DNA from: Panopea generosa
Taxonomy: Eukaryota; Mollusca; Bivalvia; Adapedonta; Hiatellidae
Direction of reading: 5' to 3'
Length of the DNA stretch: 64,000 nt
Assembly: GCA_029582155.1 (NCBI GenBank)
Contig: CM055901.1
Coordinates: forward strand, 50,349,206 to 50,413,205
This document shows positions 11,365 through 21,935 of this stretch, piece after piece. A program made the position numbers and the translations under genes. The notes below the pieces were generated by a model. It was not told where the DNA came from. It ran no database searches and was given only the letters and a program-made list of their open reading frames with translations. The number at the start of each line of letters is the position of its first letter. Positions within the stretch are counted from its first letter, which is position 1.

Positions 11365-11700
11365 TTACAAGTAGCATTACAGGGCCCACGTTTGGCCGTT
11401 TTGGGGCCAAAATTCTGCCCCATCCCCCCAGGCTGTGCTAGAATATACTTTTTTCCCCTAATTTCACTGATTTAAAAAAAAAAAAAAATTACTATTAAGG
11501 GGGAATTTTCTGGTTTAAGAAACTAAGTAAGCCTGCAACCGATCATTAGCCTAAGTGTCCCTTTCTTTCAACTTATACAATGTCATGTATTATGAGTTTT
11601 TCTGTATAACCATAGATAATTATGATACAACATGAAAATGACAGGAAAATTTCCCCTCAGAGGGTTCTAGCTTCATTCCCTGAAAGGGAAGGGAGGGCCT
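11365..11700 (+). repeat. Dispersed repeat D, copy 1
   Basis: Shares ordered segments with 28430-28690: tttggccgttttgggg / ttggctgttttggggg, aattttctggttaagaaact, tatgagtttttctg and ctcctcagag. The copies are diverged (roughly two thirds alike by eye) and lie in the same orientation. Ends are not defined. Confidence 0.55.
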
Positions 11701-11744
11701 TGAGCATAAATTTCTTGTTTTTGTAAAGTGGTAATAAATGTATT

Positions 11745-11820
11745 TCACCAGACCCTCACAGACCTATTACGGGGTGATTAAATGGATCACTTTTCAGTGA
11801 TTGAAATTAAAAAAAAAAAA
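11745..11820 (-). repeat. Dispersed repeat E, inverted copy
   Basis: Reverse complement contains ccatttaatcaccccgtaat and aggtctgtgagggtc, matching 41165-41255 on the plus strand. Here it ends in an A-rich run (11808-11843), like the T-rich run preceding the other copy. A short SINE or MITE relic is likely. Confidence 0.6.
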
Positions 11821-11843
11821 AATAAAAAAATAAAAAAAAATAA

Positions 11844-14127
11844 ATGTATTTCTTATTCAAATAAGAACCACTTCTTGGGTTAACTGCTAAGTGTATATTG
11901 TGACCTTGACCTTTTCCACGATAATGACATGTAAATTTTATATAATAAAATTAATATAAAATTACTGATAGATGTCTGAATAGAGTTTGAAAACTAGAAA
12001 TAATTCCAAAATGGGTCACAATTCCTGTAAAATTTGACCAAAGTTGACAAATATCGCACTTCATGACTGTGTAATAAATAATTATACAGTTATACGTAAA
12101 ATATTTAATAAAAATATAGATCCTTTCAGAAGTTATTGATTGGAAACCAGTTTGACGAATGCATGGATGCATAAAATGGACAGACACCCCTTCAATAAGG
12201 AGGATTATTAAAAACATAAGCCACTGTAAGACTGTTCCATTATCCAAATTCATCTACAGGGTCAAGATTAGTCCAGGAGTGACATCATTAGAGAAATGCT
12301 ATTACTTATAAATTAAAAGTTTTTTATTTCTTCCTATTTACAAGTAATTAGTATTTTATCAAGGGAAGTTGCAGACCTTTGCACACTTTTCAATAAAAAA
12401 AAACGAAAATCAAAATAATGATTCTTGCATGACTTTTTGCAAAAGCTCTGTGGTGAATGATAATTTCAGCAACACCTTAATATTTAATGGTCATGGAGTC
12501 TGTACTTAATAATAAATGTATGCTCAAACCCACTGTATCCAAAACAATGGACTTCCACCTAAAGGTTTTTATACAATTTTAACTTTAATATTTTAAATGG
12601 GAACTGAAATATAAAATTCCACTTTGTATTTTGTTTTCAGAACTGAAATTTCAACATTGGCATTCCTGGGCAGTGTATATTAAAACTGACAACCAAATGT
12701 GTAAAGAGCTATAATGGTCTAGCACCATTAGAATACATATTTTATGAAACAGACACTTTCAGTTCACCCAATAACGTTCAAATCTTTGCAAGTGAACTAA
12801 TTTATAAAAAAAAAAAGAACCCGTATTTTTGTACAGTTTAAATCCATAAAACGGACATGACTCTATATGAAACAAGTTGGATGCTTTTAAAAAGCATCCA
12901 ATGGTTAGGTCTTATAAATGTGGCAATTAAAGCGAATGAATGTGTAAGTTTGGTTCTTTGTACAGGGTACTTAATACATTGGTGATACCAAATCCCGACA
13001 ATGTTCTGGCTGACACAGCGAATTCCCGGCTGCCATTTGTATAAATTTAAAAAGAAACTTACCTTATATATTGTCTAATGTACTTACTGCTATGTTCTAT
13101 ACAATCTACTACTGTGATCATAATATATTTTAAATAATTTGTATACATATTTTAAATTAATTTGTGGATATATTATTTTCGAAAAACAACAGTTAAAAAT
13201 TACTGTTTTTTCCAAAACTTGAGCATGTTCGGCAATATATCTGATTCTGACGATGTGCTGAAAATATGTCACACCAGTAAAATATCTTTATATTTCTGTT
13301 GTATTGACTAAAATAAACTATGCAAACTTGCAATTCAGAGTCCCCTGCAATTTTTTTTTCTCCCCAATAAGGTGGCAGATAATGAAACAACATTGCATGA
13401 AGAAATAAAGCACCAACACATTTTTTTGTTTGATTGACTGCATGACCTACTCTGCACAGACAACAATAACAACTAAAGATGTTTTCCATACCCAGTCAGA
13501 TACAATCCCCATCTCTATCAAATTACAACTTGATAAAACAGTTAGGCAGCGGAAATCAATACTTTCAAAGCATAAAATTGAAACAGAAGGATACAAGCTT
13601 ATCTGCAATCAGAAATATTAGTCCCTTGTGATTCTGTAAACTTTACACAGTGTAATACCTCATTTATACAAAGCACCGTTTCCATGATGTATCCATGTTT
13701 TATATAGATTTTTTTTTCTTGAAATAAAAACAAAATTAAAAGCCTTCGCTGTTTCCAAAAAGTTATTCCCGAGTGAATACAACTAGTTTTGTACCACAGC
13801 AGTAAAATTACACTTTTATGTATATTGTATTTGAAATTAATGCAATATAAAACAAGATGCTCAAATAATGCAGAGCAATTCAACATCCCAAACATGTGTG
13901 TTTTACTACTTGATTCACAAAATGATTATCTGGTCCCCAGAGAGAAAATTTCATATTTGTGACTTGGTATAAAATGGTGTTTTCACTCCTGGCTTCTGAC
14001 CACCAATTAACGGTGACCAGCGAAGCAATTATAGAATTATGAGAGTGTATTTGACATTTCAATTGAAACAATTAATTTATCTCATTATTCACGAAAATAA
14101 ACTGTGATCAGCAGTTACTTCATATGT
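11844..14127. other. AT-rich DNA without supported features
   Basis: Contains short minus-strand open frames (12253-11951, 13489-13193, 13895-13599) with no motif. There are donor-like sequences on the minus strand near 13055 and 13082, but the flanking DNA is very AT-rich. A slightly GC-richer patch (12985-13045) begins after ttgtacag. I call no gene here. Confidence 0.5.
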
Positions 14128-14156
14128 CCCCACCCCCACCCCCCCACCCCCCACCC
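14128..14156 (-). other. C-run tract; G-quadruplex/i-motif potential
   Basis: Five consecutive C runs (4-7 C each) are separated by single A. The minus strand therefore has five G runs with one-base loops, a classic G-quadruplex pattern. Only potential is claimed. Confidence 0.7.
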
Positions 14157-16263
14157 TGAGAATCGCACGTAGTTATCAACGTTGAATTACTCCCACATCA
14201 CCTATGATAATATATTTATAAAAACACAAAAATAAATAGATAAGCTTTCATTTTCATTGCATTTGACCTTTTCTTTGTTAGATTCCCACACAAAGTTGAA
14301 GATATTCCAGCATTTTAGATGCACGATTGATCTGACCTCGCAGATCGTGCTTGAAGCTATTTTTATAGAACTCTAAATACTAAAACTATAATGACTGTAT
14401 TTTGAGATTTGACTTTATACAAGAAAATCAATATCCGAATCTGGGAAATGGAGTTTAGTGTAATATTTGTGCAATTGAAAATGAGGGTTGTTGATTTTTC
14501 ATCTATATTAATGAGATAATAACAGGTTACATTCAGCAAACTTTATACAAGGATATCTCTACATTATGCACATAGAGATAAATGTAACTTGAAACATCAT
14601 GCATGTATTTGAAGAACCTTATGTCAACAGTGACGTATCTTAAAATTGCAGGATTTCAACAGTCAAATATGCCACTAAATTGAACCAGTCTCAAACTTTT
14701 CAGTTTGACCATCAAATAGTTGCGGTCCGCCGCAAAATAATCGCGGTCCCCGGGATTTCCAATTAATATGAAAACACTATATATGTTTTTTTTTGATCTC
14801 TCAATGAAACAAACATTTTTTTTTTTTTCAATTTATAGATCTAGATAATGTCTCTTTAATTTCAAATACCAAGAGTTTTTTTTATAAATAACAAACAAAG
14901 AATGTAAAACATGAGAAAAAATTAAGACTTTTTTTTAAAATGACATCATAGAAATTTAAACCAATCTAAAAGAGGAGCATGCAAATGTTTTTTGTTTTTT
15001 TTTGTTTTCAGGTCTGAGAATATTTTAGTTTCTACAGCATAAATCTTTTTAAATATCTAGATTTTATTGGTGTACCTTAAAATCTATTTAAGATAAAATT
15101 GGATCAAGATATTGGTACTATTTTTCACATTTTCAAAAAAGGAAATATTTTGATTGCCGCCAAAATGTTGATCTGACCTAAAAAATGAAATTCGCTCAGA
15201 TCTAAAATAAAATACATAATGTCATCATTGCTCTCCATCATATAAAGGATTGATGCGAGGTAACAAACAAAACAACAGCAATGTTCCCACAACAGTTTTT
15301 ATAAAACATAAAGAACTAGGGAAATAAACTAGTGACAGCGAGATACTGCGACACTTTACTGTTCACCGACAGATTCAGAGGGGGTATGGTTTGTCTGGGG
15401 TCTGAACCTCAACCTACTCAAAATTTACAAAAGATCAAAAAAATGTTACATACAAGTAATTTCAGTGAAAATGATGAAAAACATATAACAGACCCTCCTT
15501 GGATCTTATGGATCCACTCTTGAGATTCATAAACTCTGCACTGGGATTCTGAATCTGGATCTGCCAATGTGGTTATTATACAAAACAATGTAACATACAT
15601 GATTAATTAACCAATCTCAAGTTCATAATTATATACACAGAATACAAGAATATTTTCATCATTAAAGAATCACAAGTGTATAAGAGACATATGCCAACCA
15701 ACCTTCGAAAAGAAATTTCTTGCCTATTTTAATCCTCACAGTTAATTAAGTTTATTTCCTCCTTCAGCTGTTGTAACAATACACCTCCATCCCAGAGAAA
15801 CATGAACATTGATTGGTTCTCTACAATTTCAATAGATTGTGCCATTTAAATCAATACATTTCAGTACAAATTTCTGCAACAAATTAAATAAACCCTTACA
15901 ATGAATTCCCACAAACAGCTGATTTGCTGTTAGTCGTGCAATATAGTTTCTCAGTCAACGTCACACAAAATAGACATCAACTTAGACAAAAAAAATGCAA
16001 CTAATTAAAATGTTTTTCAGGAAGGCCAAACAAACAAACAAAAATCAAAGAAAATAGAAAGAAACTGATGCAAGACTGTCGCATAGAATCATTTAATCAG
16101 AAATTTTTTTTGTGCTATTCCATTCCACTGCCAATGTAAATACATCTGATTTTTGCTTTAATGTGTTTTGTGGAGCCTTTTCTTCATTAAATGTATCAAG
16201 TAATTAAAACTGAAAAAAAAATAGAGTCACTGCACTAAATGAGACATGCTTCAAGGTAACATG
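14157..16263. other. AT-rich DNA, T/A homopolymers
   Basis: Long T runs at ~14787, ~14816 and ~14994. A GC-rich patch at 14720-14756 contains gcggtcc twice and an imperfect palindrome ttgcggtccgccgcaa. No gene or element boundary recognised. Confidence 0.5.
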
Positions 16264-16430
16264 TCAAAGAAAACTACAGCAGATTTCAACATCAGAGTTC
16301 TTCTGTGCTAGTTCTTCCAGAAAACTGTACTCTATAATTCTCCATGCTTCATGATCAAAGGACACATTGTAGTGTTCAAATATTTGCACTCGTAATCTAC
16401 ATGAATCGTGATTCAGTTTTTTGTTTTGTT
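16264..16430 (-). CDS. Candidate C-terminal exon, unassigned
   Basis: On the minus strand a poly-T tract (ttttttttctgttat) precedes an AG at 16432-16431. From 16430 the frame is open (phase 1) to TGA at 16266-16264, about 55 codons. The residues look protein-like: CRLRVQIFEHYNVSF, then DHEAWRIIEYSFLEELAQ, an amphipathic helix-type run rich in aromatic and acidic residues, then DVEICCSFL at the end. No catalytic motif or known family was recognised. The frame also extends upstream to 16467 without splicing. The polypyrimidine tract lies ~17 nt from the AG. Chance openness in AT-rich DNA is possible, but the composition is unusual for that. Confidence 0.3.
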
Positions 16431-17286
16431 CTATGACCATTTTTATAACAGAAAAAAAATAATACAAACTTACTTTTTTTGCAAGTTATATGAAGTTCAA
16501 GTGCTAATATTCAAATGGACCTGTTTTGATAAATTCTACTTCAAGTCATTATTATTTGTTTACAGAAAAATCCCCATAAAGTATTTCCTTAAAGCTACAC
16601 CATCTCTCTTTGGAAATAATTTTGAGAGAAAGTGTATGATGAGAAATAACAGCTGCATTTAGTCATTGAGTTATATATTATATTCAGAAGTTTTTGAATC
16701 ATGTCAATGTAGCTTTAAAGATAAAACACAGCCTGTGTCTCTGCAGCATATTTTCCGGGAATAGATATGAACTAAAATATTCGTCAAAAGGGAACGTTTT
16801 CTATTGATTGCGCCAAACATCGGCCCTATCGATTCCTGTACAAACCCGCTGTTTGTTTAAGGTTTGCCATAAATGATGGAGTCATATAATGTTTCTAATG
16901 TCTAATAATGTTTGATAAACAAATACTGCAGCCTCAGGGGTAAATATTAATTCTCTGCAACTATATTCCAATCTACTCCAAAAACGTCAATAATGGGTCT
17001 GTGCATATTATTCGTTTTATATTCTCATGAACATGGTCTGGTCATATGTTTGCATATATTGGTATATTGAACATCTATGACACTCTCAGATAATTAATTG
17101 ATAAGAATAAAGAATATCAAATTTAAGAGAGGAATGCATTTTATAAGTATGATAACATTTTATTCAAAATAACAGTAGGTCATCAAGATAAAATAAGAGC
17201 TGTCAGAGAAATTAGACCAATTGACTGTTTGTATAAGATTTGTGAAAGAAAAACAATTAATTTATCTAAAAATGTGTGTATAAACC
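16431..17286. other. AT-rich DNA, no recognised feature
   Basis: A slightly GC-richer patch (16740-16860) contains gccaaacatcggccctatcg. It is probably a fragment of a dispersed repeat, but I cannot match it inside the window. Confidence 0.45.
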
Positions 17287-17330
17287 GAGTCAGCTATTTT
17301 GAAACTATGAGTCAGCTATTTTGAAACTAC
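17287..17330. repeat. 22-bp tandem duplication at foldback edge
   Basis: gagtcagctattttgaaact occurs at 17287 and 17309. The second copy runs into the left inverted arm of the foldback element, so it may mark an insertion-edge duplication. Confidence 0.8.
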
Positions 17331-17568
17331 GTCATTCTGTTTTTAGATGGAGCCTTCTGTATTAGGGGTGTTTGTAGTATGATAGCAGATTTATCTGTTA
17401 TATAAACTATACAATAAACTAGATATCAATATTAAGTGTGTTGTACTACTGTCTGTTCCGATAGCGTAGTGGTAATGGTTTGAACTGTCAACCCAAATGT
17501 CGCGAGTTCGAGCCATATCTATGTTGAATTTTTTTTGCAATTTAATTTGCCATAATAGTATCAGAGTG
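17324..17568 (+). repeat. Left inverted arm of foldback element
   Basis: Pairs with 19399-19650. Differences are scattered substitutions plus a small internal duplication (tatagttttatagtt) in the right arm, so the arms have diverged since duplication. Confidence 0.8.
17454..17536 (+). other. tRNA-like Pol III unit in left arm
   Basis: A box-like tagcgtagtggtaatgg at 17462-17478 and a box-B-like gagttcgagcc at 17504-17514, spaced as in tRNA genes. A T8 run at 17529-17536, a Pol III-type terminator, follows ~14 nt after. The anticodon-arm position carries GTC between partly complementary arms, so a tRNA-Asp-type origin is possible. Acceptor-stem pairing is poor, so it is not called a functional tRNA. 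Confidence 0.6.
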
Positions 17569-17734
17569 TCTTGATATATGATATTAACTGTGTTATACTA
17601 TTGTCTGTTAAAACAACTACATAATTAATAAAATGCAACAATTTTTTTTTTTTGTGAAAATCAATGTTCGGGGTTGGGTGGGGGGAATTAACTTACAGTG
17701 TTTTATTCATATGCACATGTACATGATATATCAG

Positions 17735-17813
17735 CTCCAATCCACAGCAGCAAGTTGGTACCAGCATCGGAGGCTCCTCGGAAGCCATGATCAGACAGGA
17801 TTGTTTAAGATGA
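17735..17813 (+). CDS. Candidate C-terminal exon inside foldback, unassigned
   Basis: After an AG at 17733-17734 (context catgatatatcag) one frame reads SNPQQQVGTSIGG, then SSEAMIRQDCLR and TGA at 17811-17813. The block is clearly GC-richer than its AT-rich surroundings. It is also open in the plus frame 17633-17833 and in the minus frame 17968-17693. The minus strand downstream has an aataaa (17709-17704), so a minus-strand 3' end is an alternative. No family recognised. If real, the exon or a copy of it lies inside the inverted arms. Confidence 0.2.
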
Positions 17814-18350
17814 TTTTGACTTTGGCATGGTGAGAAGCTGTATGCAGGCAATGTAGGCAGTAGAGAAGGGCTTACTACCAACACTAACAAAATTAAAAAA
17901 AAACTAGACCTATCACTGAAGGTGATGAATACCCCCGAATGCCGCCATGACAGAAAATGGTTAACCATTGTATGAAGTTTTATTAAATTATATTCAATAG
18001 TTTTAAAGTTATGCTCCAGACAAAAAAAAATTCTTAATAAAAGAGAATGTTATGGATTGAGTTTTTTGTATTGTTAATTTTTTTATGGTTTTGTTAAAAT
18101 TAAAAACGGTCTTTTTAATTATTGTGCAGTGTACCAGCTTTCATGGCAATCAATAAATGTTATACTTTTTCGAGTTATGTTGAGGGACAACAATTTTATG
18201 GATAAGAAACAAACAAGAGCACTAGGAATACAATATCGAACCTGCTTTGCTCGAACTCCATGTATTCATCAACTTGGTTCTTTCATGAACTTTATTAAAC
18301 TGTTATCACTGATGGCTTTAAAAGTACTTTAAAAGTACTGCACCAGACCA

Positions 18351-19258
18351 GGGAAATATATCAAAGGGCAATAACTCTGTAATTAGCAAGAATAGAGTTA
18401 TGTTTCTTGTACACTGCACTTCCTGTCATTATATTCTACCATTGTATGAAGTTTGATGAAATTCCATCCAGTACTTTAAAAGTAATGCTCCAGACAAGGG
18501 AAATATATCAAAGGGCAATAACTCTGTAATTAGCAAGAATAGAGTTATGTTTCCTGTACACTGCACTTCCTGTCATTATATTCTACCATTGTATGAAGTT
18601 TGATGAAATTCCATCCAGTACTTTAAAAGTAATGCTCCGGACAAGGGAAATATATCAAAGGGCAATAACTCTGTAATTAGCAAGAATAGAGTTATGTTTC
18701 CTGTACACTGCACTTCCTCTCATTATATTCTACCATTGTATGAAGCTTGATGAAATTTCATCAGGTACTTTTCAAGTTATGCTCCGGACGAGAAAAAATA
18801 TCAAAGGGCAATAACTCTGTAATTAGCAATAATAGAATTATGTTTCTTGTACACTGCACTTCCTCTCATTATATTCTACCATTGTATGAAGTTTGATGAA
18901 ATTCCATCCAGTACTTTAAAAGTAATGCTCCAGACAAGGGAAATATATCAAAGGGCAATAACTCTGTAATTAGCAAAAATAGAGTTATGTTTCTTGTACA
19001 CTGCACTTCCTCTCATTATATTCTACCATTGTATGAAGTTTGATGAAATTCCATCCAGTACTTTAAAAGTAATGCTCCGGACAAGGGAAATATATCAAAG
19101 GGCAATAACTCTGTAATTAGCAAGAGTAGAGTTATGTTTCCTGTACACTGCACTTCCTCTCCTTATATTCTACCATTGTATGAAGCTTGATGAAATTCCA
19201 TCTGGTACTTTTCAAGTTATGCTCCGGACAAGAAAAAATATCAAAGGGAAATATATCA
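18351..19258. repeat. 147-bp tandem repeat, ~6.3 copies
   Basis: tcaaagggcaataactctg recurs with steps of 147, 147, 146, 147, 147 and 146 bp (18361, 18508, 18655, 18801, 18948, 19095, 19241). Units contain gttatgtttcttgtacactg, accattgtatgaagtttgat and gtaatgctccggacaag. Identity is above ~90%. A degenerate copy lies at 17960-18020. Confidence 0.95.
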
Positions 19259-19294
19259 AAGGTGATGCTCAAGACAAGGAAAATTGCAACGGAC

Positions 19295-19332
19295 AGACCA
19301 ACCGACAGACCGACAGACTGACAGACCGACCT
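19295..19332 (+). repeat. (GACAGACC)n microsatellite
   Basis: acagaccaaccgacagaccg followed by acagactgacagaccgacc. It lies at the 3' end of the internal dispersed repeat, where such tracts are typical. Confidence 0.85.
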
Positions 19333-19398
19333 CAGGGTGACTCCAATATACCCCCTCAAAACTTCATTTGTCGGGGGTATAACAAATTAAAACAGTAC

Positions 19399-19650
19399 AA
19401 TCTGATACTATTATGACAAACTAAATTGAAAAAAAAATCAACATGAATACGGCTCGAACTCGCAACATTTGGGTTGGAAGTTCAAACCGTTACCACTACA
19501 CTATCTTAACAGACAGTAGTACAACACACTATATATTGATAACTAGTTTATTTTATAGTTTTATAGTTTATGTAACAGATAAATCGGCTATCATACTACA
19601 AACACTCCTAATATGGTAGGTTTCATCTAAAAATAGAATGACGTAGTTTT
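19399..19650 (-). repeat. Right inverted arm of foldback element
   Basis: Reverse complement aligns with 17324-17568 from aaactacgtcattct to cataatagtatcaga. It carries a small extra segment near 19558-19575. Confidence 0.8.
19429..19507 (-). other. tRNA-like Pol III unit in right arm
   Basis: Minus strand shows tagtgtagtggtaacgg (box A-like), gagttcgagcc (box B-like) and a T9 run (19437-19429). It is oriented toward the left-arm unit, so the two converge. Box B is unchanged between arms although the arms have diverged. Confidence 0.6.
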
Positions 19651-19724
19651 GGTTTATATCACACAAAACATAAGAATGTCCATGGATCATTCTCAACAAT
19701 CTATCTTTAGATATGAAGAAAAAC

Positions 19725-19912
19725 AAGAGTTGTCAGAAGACAACAAAACTCTCCTATGAGATAAAATTCACCACCCATGCAAAGGTAAACACCGAAACTT
19801 AAACACAACTAAACGCAAAAGTTTAACCTGAGTGTCTACAGACGACACTGATGACTACGTTGGGGTCATGGCAATAGCTCTCCTGGACATTTGTCCTGGC
19901 GAGCTAAAAGGA
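19725..19912 (-). repeat. Dispersed repeat F, truncated copy
   Basis: Read on plus it starts aacaagagttgtcagaag and ends tcctggcgagctaaaag, with aacgcaaaagtttaacctg and ctacagacgac inside. It matches 20213-20397 and 58889-59166. On the minus strand it begins with the agctcgcc start known from a widespread mollusc repeat. Confidence 0.7.
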
Positions 19913-20212
19913 ACAATACATGATCAAATCAATAAGGAATAAAAGATTAGGTGACAGTGACATGAACTTTATACAATCAAAATTTCAATAAAGGTTTTTA
20001 ACATTGAGCTTTGACCCTCTGTTATAAAAATATAAACTACATTTCTATTGGTAATAACACTATTCTGACAGCAACCCAAATATTCAATTAAACAGCATCC
20101 AATCAAAAATAGTGTTTTTGTTATATCTTTGGTTTTTTGGTTATTATATTTTGTGTTTTTTGGAAGGGTGGGGGTTAATGAAATTGATTAGAAATATGTA
20201 TTAATAAAACAA

Positions 20213-20397
20213 ACAAGAGTTGTCAGAGTACAACAAAGCTCGCTTATGGGATAAAACTCACCACCCGTGCAAAGATTGAGATTGGAGGCAAACACCCAAA
20301 ACTTAAACGCAACTAAACGCAAAAGTTTAACCTGGGTGCCTACAGACGCTGCCACTGACGCTGGGGTCATGGCAATAGCTCTCCCGGCGAGCTAAAA
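20213..20397 (-). repeat. Dispersed repeat F, second truncated copy
   Basis: Same start (aacaagagttgtcagagt), middle (gcaaaagtttaacctgggtg) and end (ctcccggcgagctaaaat) as the previous copy, only 300 bp away in the same orientation. Confidence 0.7.
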
Positions 20398-20448
20398 TAA
20401 AAGTATTTGTAACAGAAATTGTTGTTTTACTTTTGGTGAAACATCTTC

Positions 20449-20580
20449 GGTGGCAAATTGGTTTGTATTGTCTCAAGATCCCTGTCCTCTACCCACTGAG
20501 GTCCTAGGTTTGAGTCCAGCTTGGACCATATGATAAAGTGATAAAGAATGGCAGCAACTTGCAGAAACACAATCACTTTA
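20449..20580 (+). mobile_element. SINE-B, 5' part (tRNA-like head)
   Basis: The head has ctcaagatccctgtcctcta and a box-B-like ggtttgagtcc. It is followed by a decayed core, ggcagcaacttgcagaa, comparable to gccagttacttgcggaa in the complete copy. The tail is missing. Confidence 0.5.
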
Positions 20581-21150
20581 ATAGACAGTGGTTTTTTTCA
20601 CTCATATTCACAAACATACAAATCATTGCCATACCTTCTACTGAAATATCAAAATTGTTGTTCAGTTTTAATTAATCTACCTGATTAGGCCTGGTTGACT
20701 GAATATTAAGTAAACATAACAATCAATGAAGTATGCCATAAAACTGATATTTTCTTGAAATCAGTCTTGTTTGTTTTATTCATTTAATTGCCATCTTAGA
20801 ACCAAGATCAATACTAGATAGGAGGAATGTAAACAGCCCTTCCACACTGCTTGTTTGATTTGATTATTAAAAATCCATTAGCTCTAAGTTTCCCTTTTTG
20901 CTGTCATAAAGTTTTAATCATGGCTTTACATGGCTTGATCCAGAAATATTTTATGTATTAAAAGTTTTCCAGTCCGATTCATACCTAGGTCTTTCTTGAT
21001 TAACAAGATATCGGTGGAGCCGATGGACTCTTCCCAACCAAGTACTCGGTTGAGTAGAAGCTGCATTGTGGGTAAAGAGACAGGGGATGTAAAGGGAAGA
21101 TCATTTTTGGAATTGATTTTTGGCGCTTTCATATATTAACTTTATCCATG
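20581..21150. other. AT-rich DNA, no recognised feature
   Basis: A GC-richer patch (20985-21090) has no motif or splice-like borders that I can defend. Confidence 0.5.
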
Positions 21151-21154
21151 TCCA

Positions 21155-21392
21155 AAGTTTTATTGAATTCTTGAAGATCAAAACAAGGATTTGGTAATGT
21201 ACAAAGTCAATGGGCCATAACTGTGAAAATTCATCAAACTGAAACATAGACAATAATATTATGCGCATCTTCACTTGGTGATAAATTCTAGTAAGTTTCA
21301 TAAAATTCATACCAGAGGTTGTAGAGAAATAGGGCTGACAAACAAAGACAATGATTTTGTAATGGACAGAATCAAAAGGCAATTACTCTGTG
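21155..21392 (+). repeat. Dispersed repeat G, partial copy
   Basis: Shares gggccataactgtgaaaa, catcttcacttgg, gtttcataaaatt, ggttgtagagaaatag and gacagaatcaaaaggc with the longer copy at 41540-42062. Its 3' edge merges into the first monomer of the 40-bp array. Confidence 0.7.
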
Positions 21393-21665
21393 AACTGCAC
21401 ACTAGTAATTGCCATGTTCCATCCACTCTCTGAACTGCAAACTAGTAATTGCCATGTTCCAGCCACTCTGTGAACTGCACACTAGTTATTGCCATGTTCT
21501 AGCCACTCTGTGAATTGCACACTAGTAATTGCCATGTTCCATCCACTCTGTGAACTGCACACTAGTAATTGCCATGTTCCATCCACTCTGTGAACTGTAC
21601 ACTAGTAATTGCCATGTTCCATCCACTCTGTGAACTGTACACTAGTAATTGCCATGATTCATCCA
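21383..21665. repeat. 40-bp minisatellite, ~7 copies
   Basis: actctgtgaactgcacacta recurs every 40 bp from 21385 to ~21625, with the segment gtaattgccatgttccatcc. Identity is over 90%. The first half-monomer (actctgtgaa) is native sequence of repeat G. Confidence 0.95.
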
Positions 21666-21751
21666 TAAATTAAATTTTCTTTACAATGACCCTTCATAAA
21701 ACCTCAGTGTGAATACAAATAAAAGTCTACAAGTTTAGTGTAAACTTATTC

Positions 21752-21935
21752 AACTCGACTGCCAAGAAAGTTCAAAGTTTATGATTATAAACCGCACTTG
21801 AGTCCGCCTCCTGGGTAGAACCATTACTGAGTGTTGTTTTTTGAGAGACATCAAGTTGAACTGGGTATCTAACCTGCAACATCTCTAGCAGCTAACGCCC
21901 TATCAATGCTGCTGCTACATAACTATTTTGAAATC
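21752..21935 (-). mobile_element. SINE-C copy
   Basis: Read on plus: cttgagtccgcctcctgggt, gaaccattactgagtgtt and caacctgc-like segments, matching 52996-53180. The tRNA-like end is degraded here (ctgctgctacataac). Confidence 0.55.

Larger units (their letters stand above)
17899..19385 (+). repeat. Internal dispersed repeat with tacccccga ends
   Basis: Left end region ...gatgaatacccccgaatgcc and right end ...catttgtcgggggtataac give a short inverted match (tacccccga / tcgggggta). Between them are 147-bp units and a final acagaccaaccgacagaccg tract. I recall this layout from other bivalve repeats, but that is recollection, not a search. Confidence 0.6.
17324..19650. mobile_element. Foldback element with tRNA-like inverted arms
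   Basis: About 250 bp at 17324-17568 is repeated in inverted orientation at 19399-19650, at about 85-90% identity by eye. Both arms start aaactacgtcattct, then tttttagatg, gtgtttgtagtatgatagc, gtgttgtactactgtctgtt, a tRNA-like segment, an oligo-T run and cataatagtatcag. The 1.8-kb interior carries another repeat with a 147-bp tandem array and a candidate exon. No transposase is encoded, so the element is non-autonomous, or is the product of two inverted insertions. Target-site duplications were not identified. Confidence 0.7.

Noticed and set aside
13193..13895. Two minus frames of 98 codons
   Set aside because: No convincing splice borders, AT-driven composition, no motif.
19132..19416. Overlapping 75- and 78-codon frames
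   Set aside because: Within the end of the internal repeat and the GACAGACC microsatellite.
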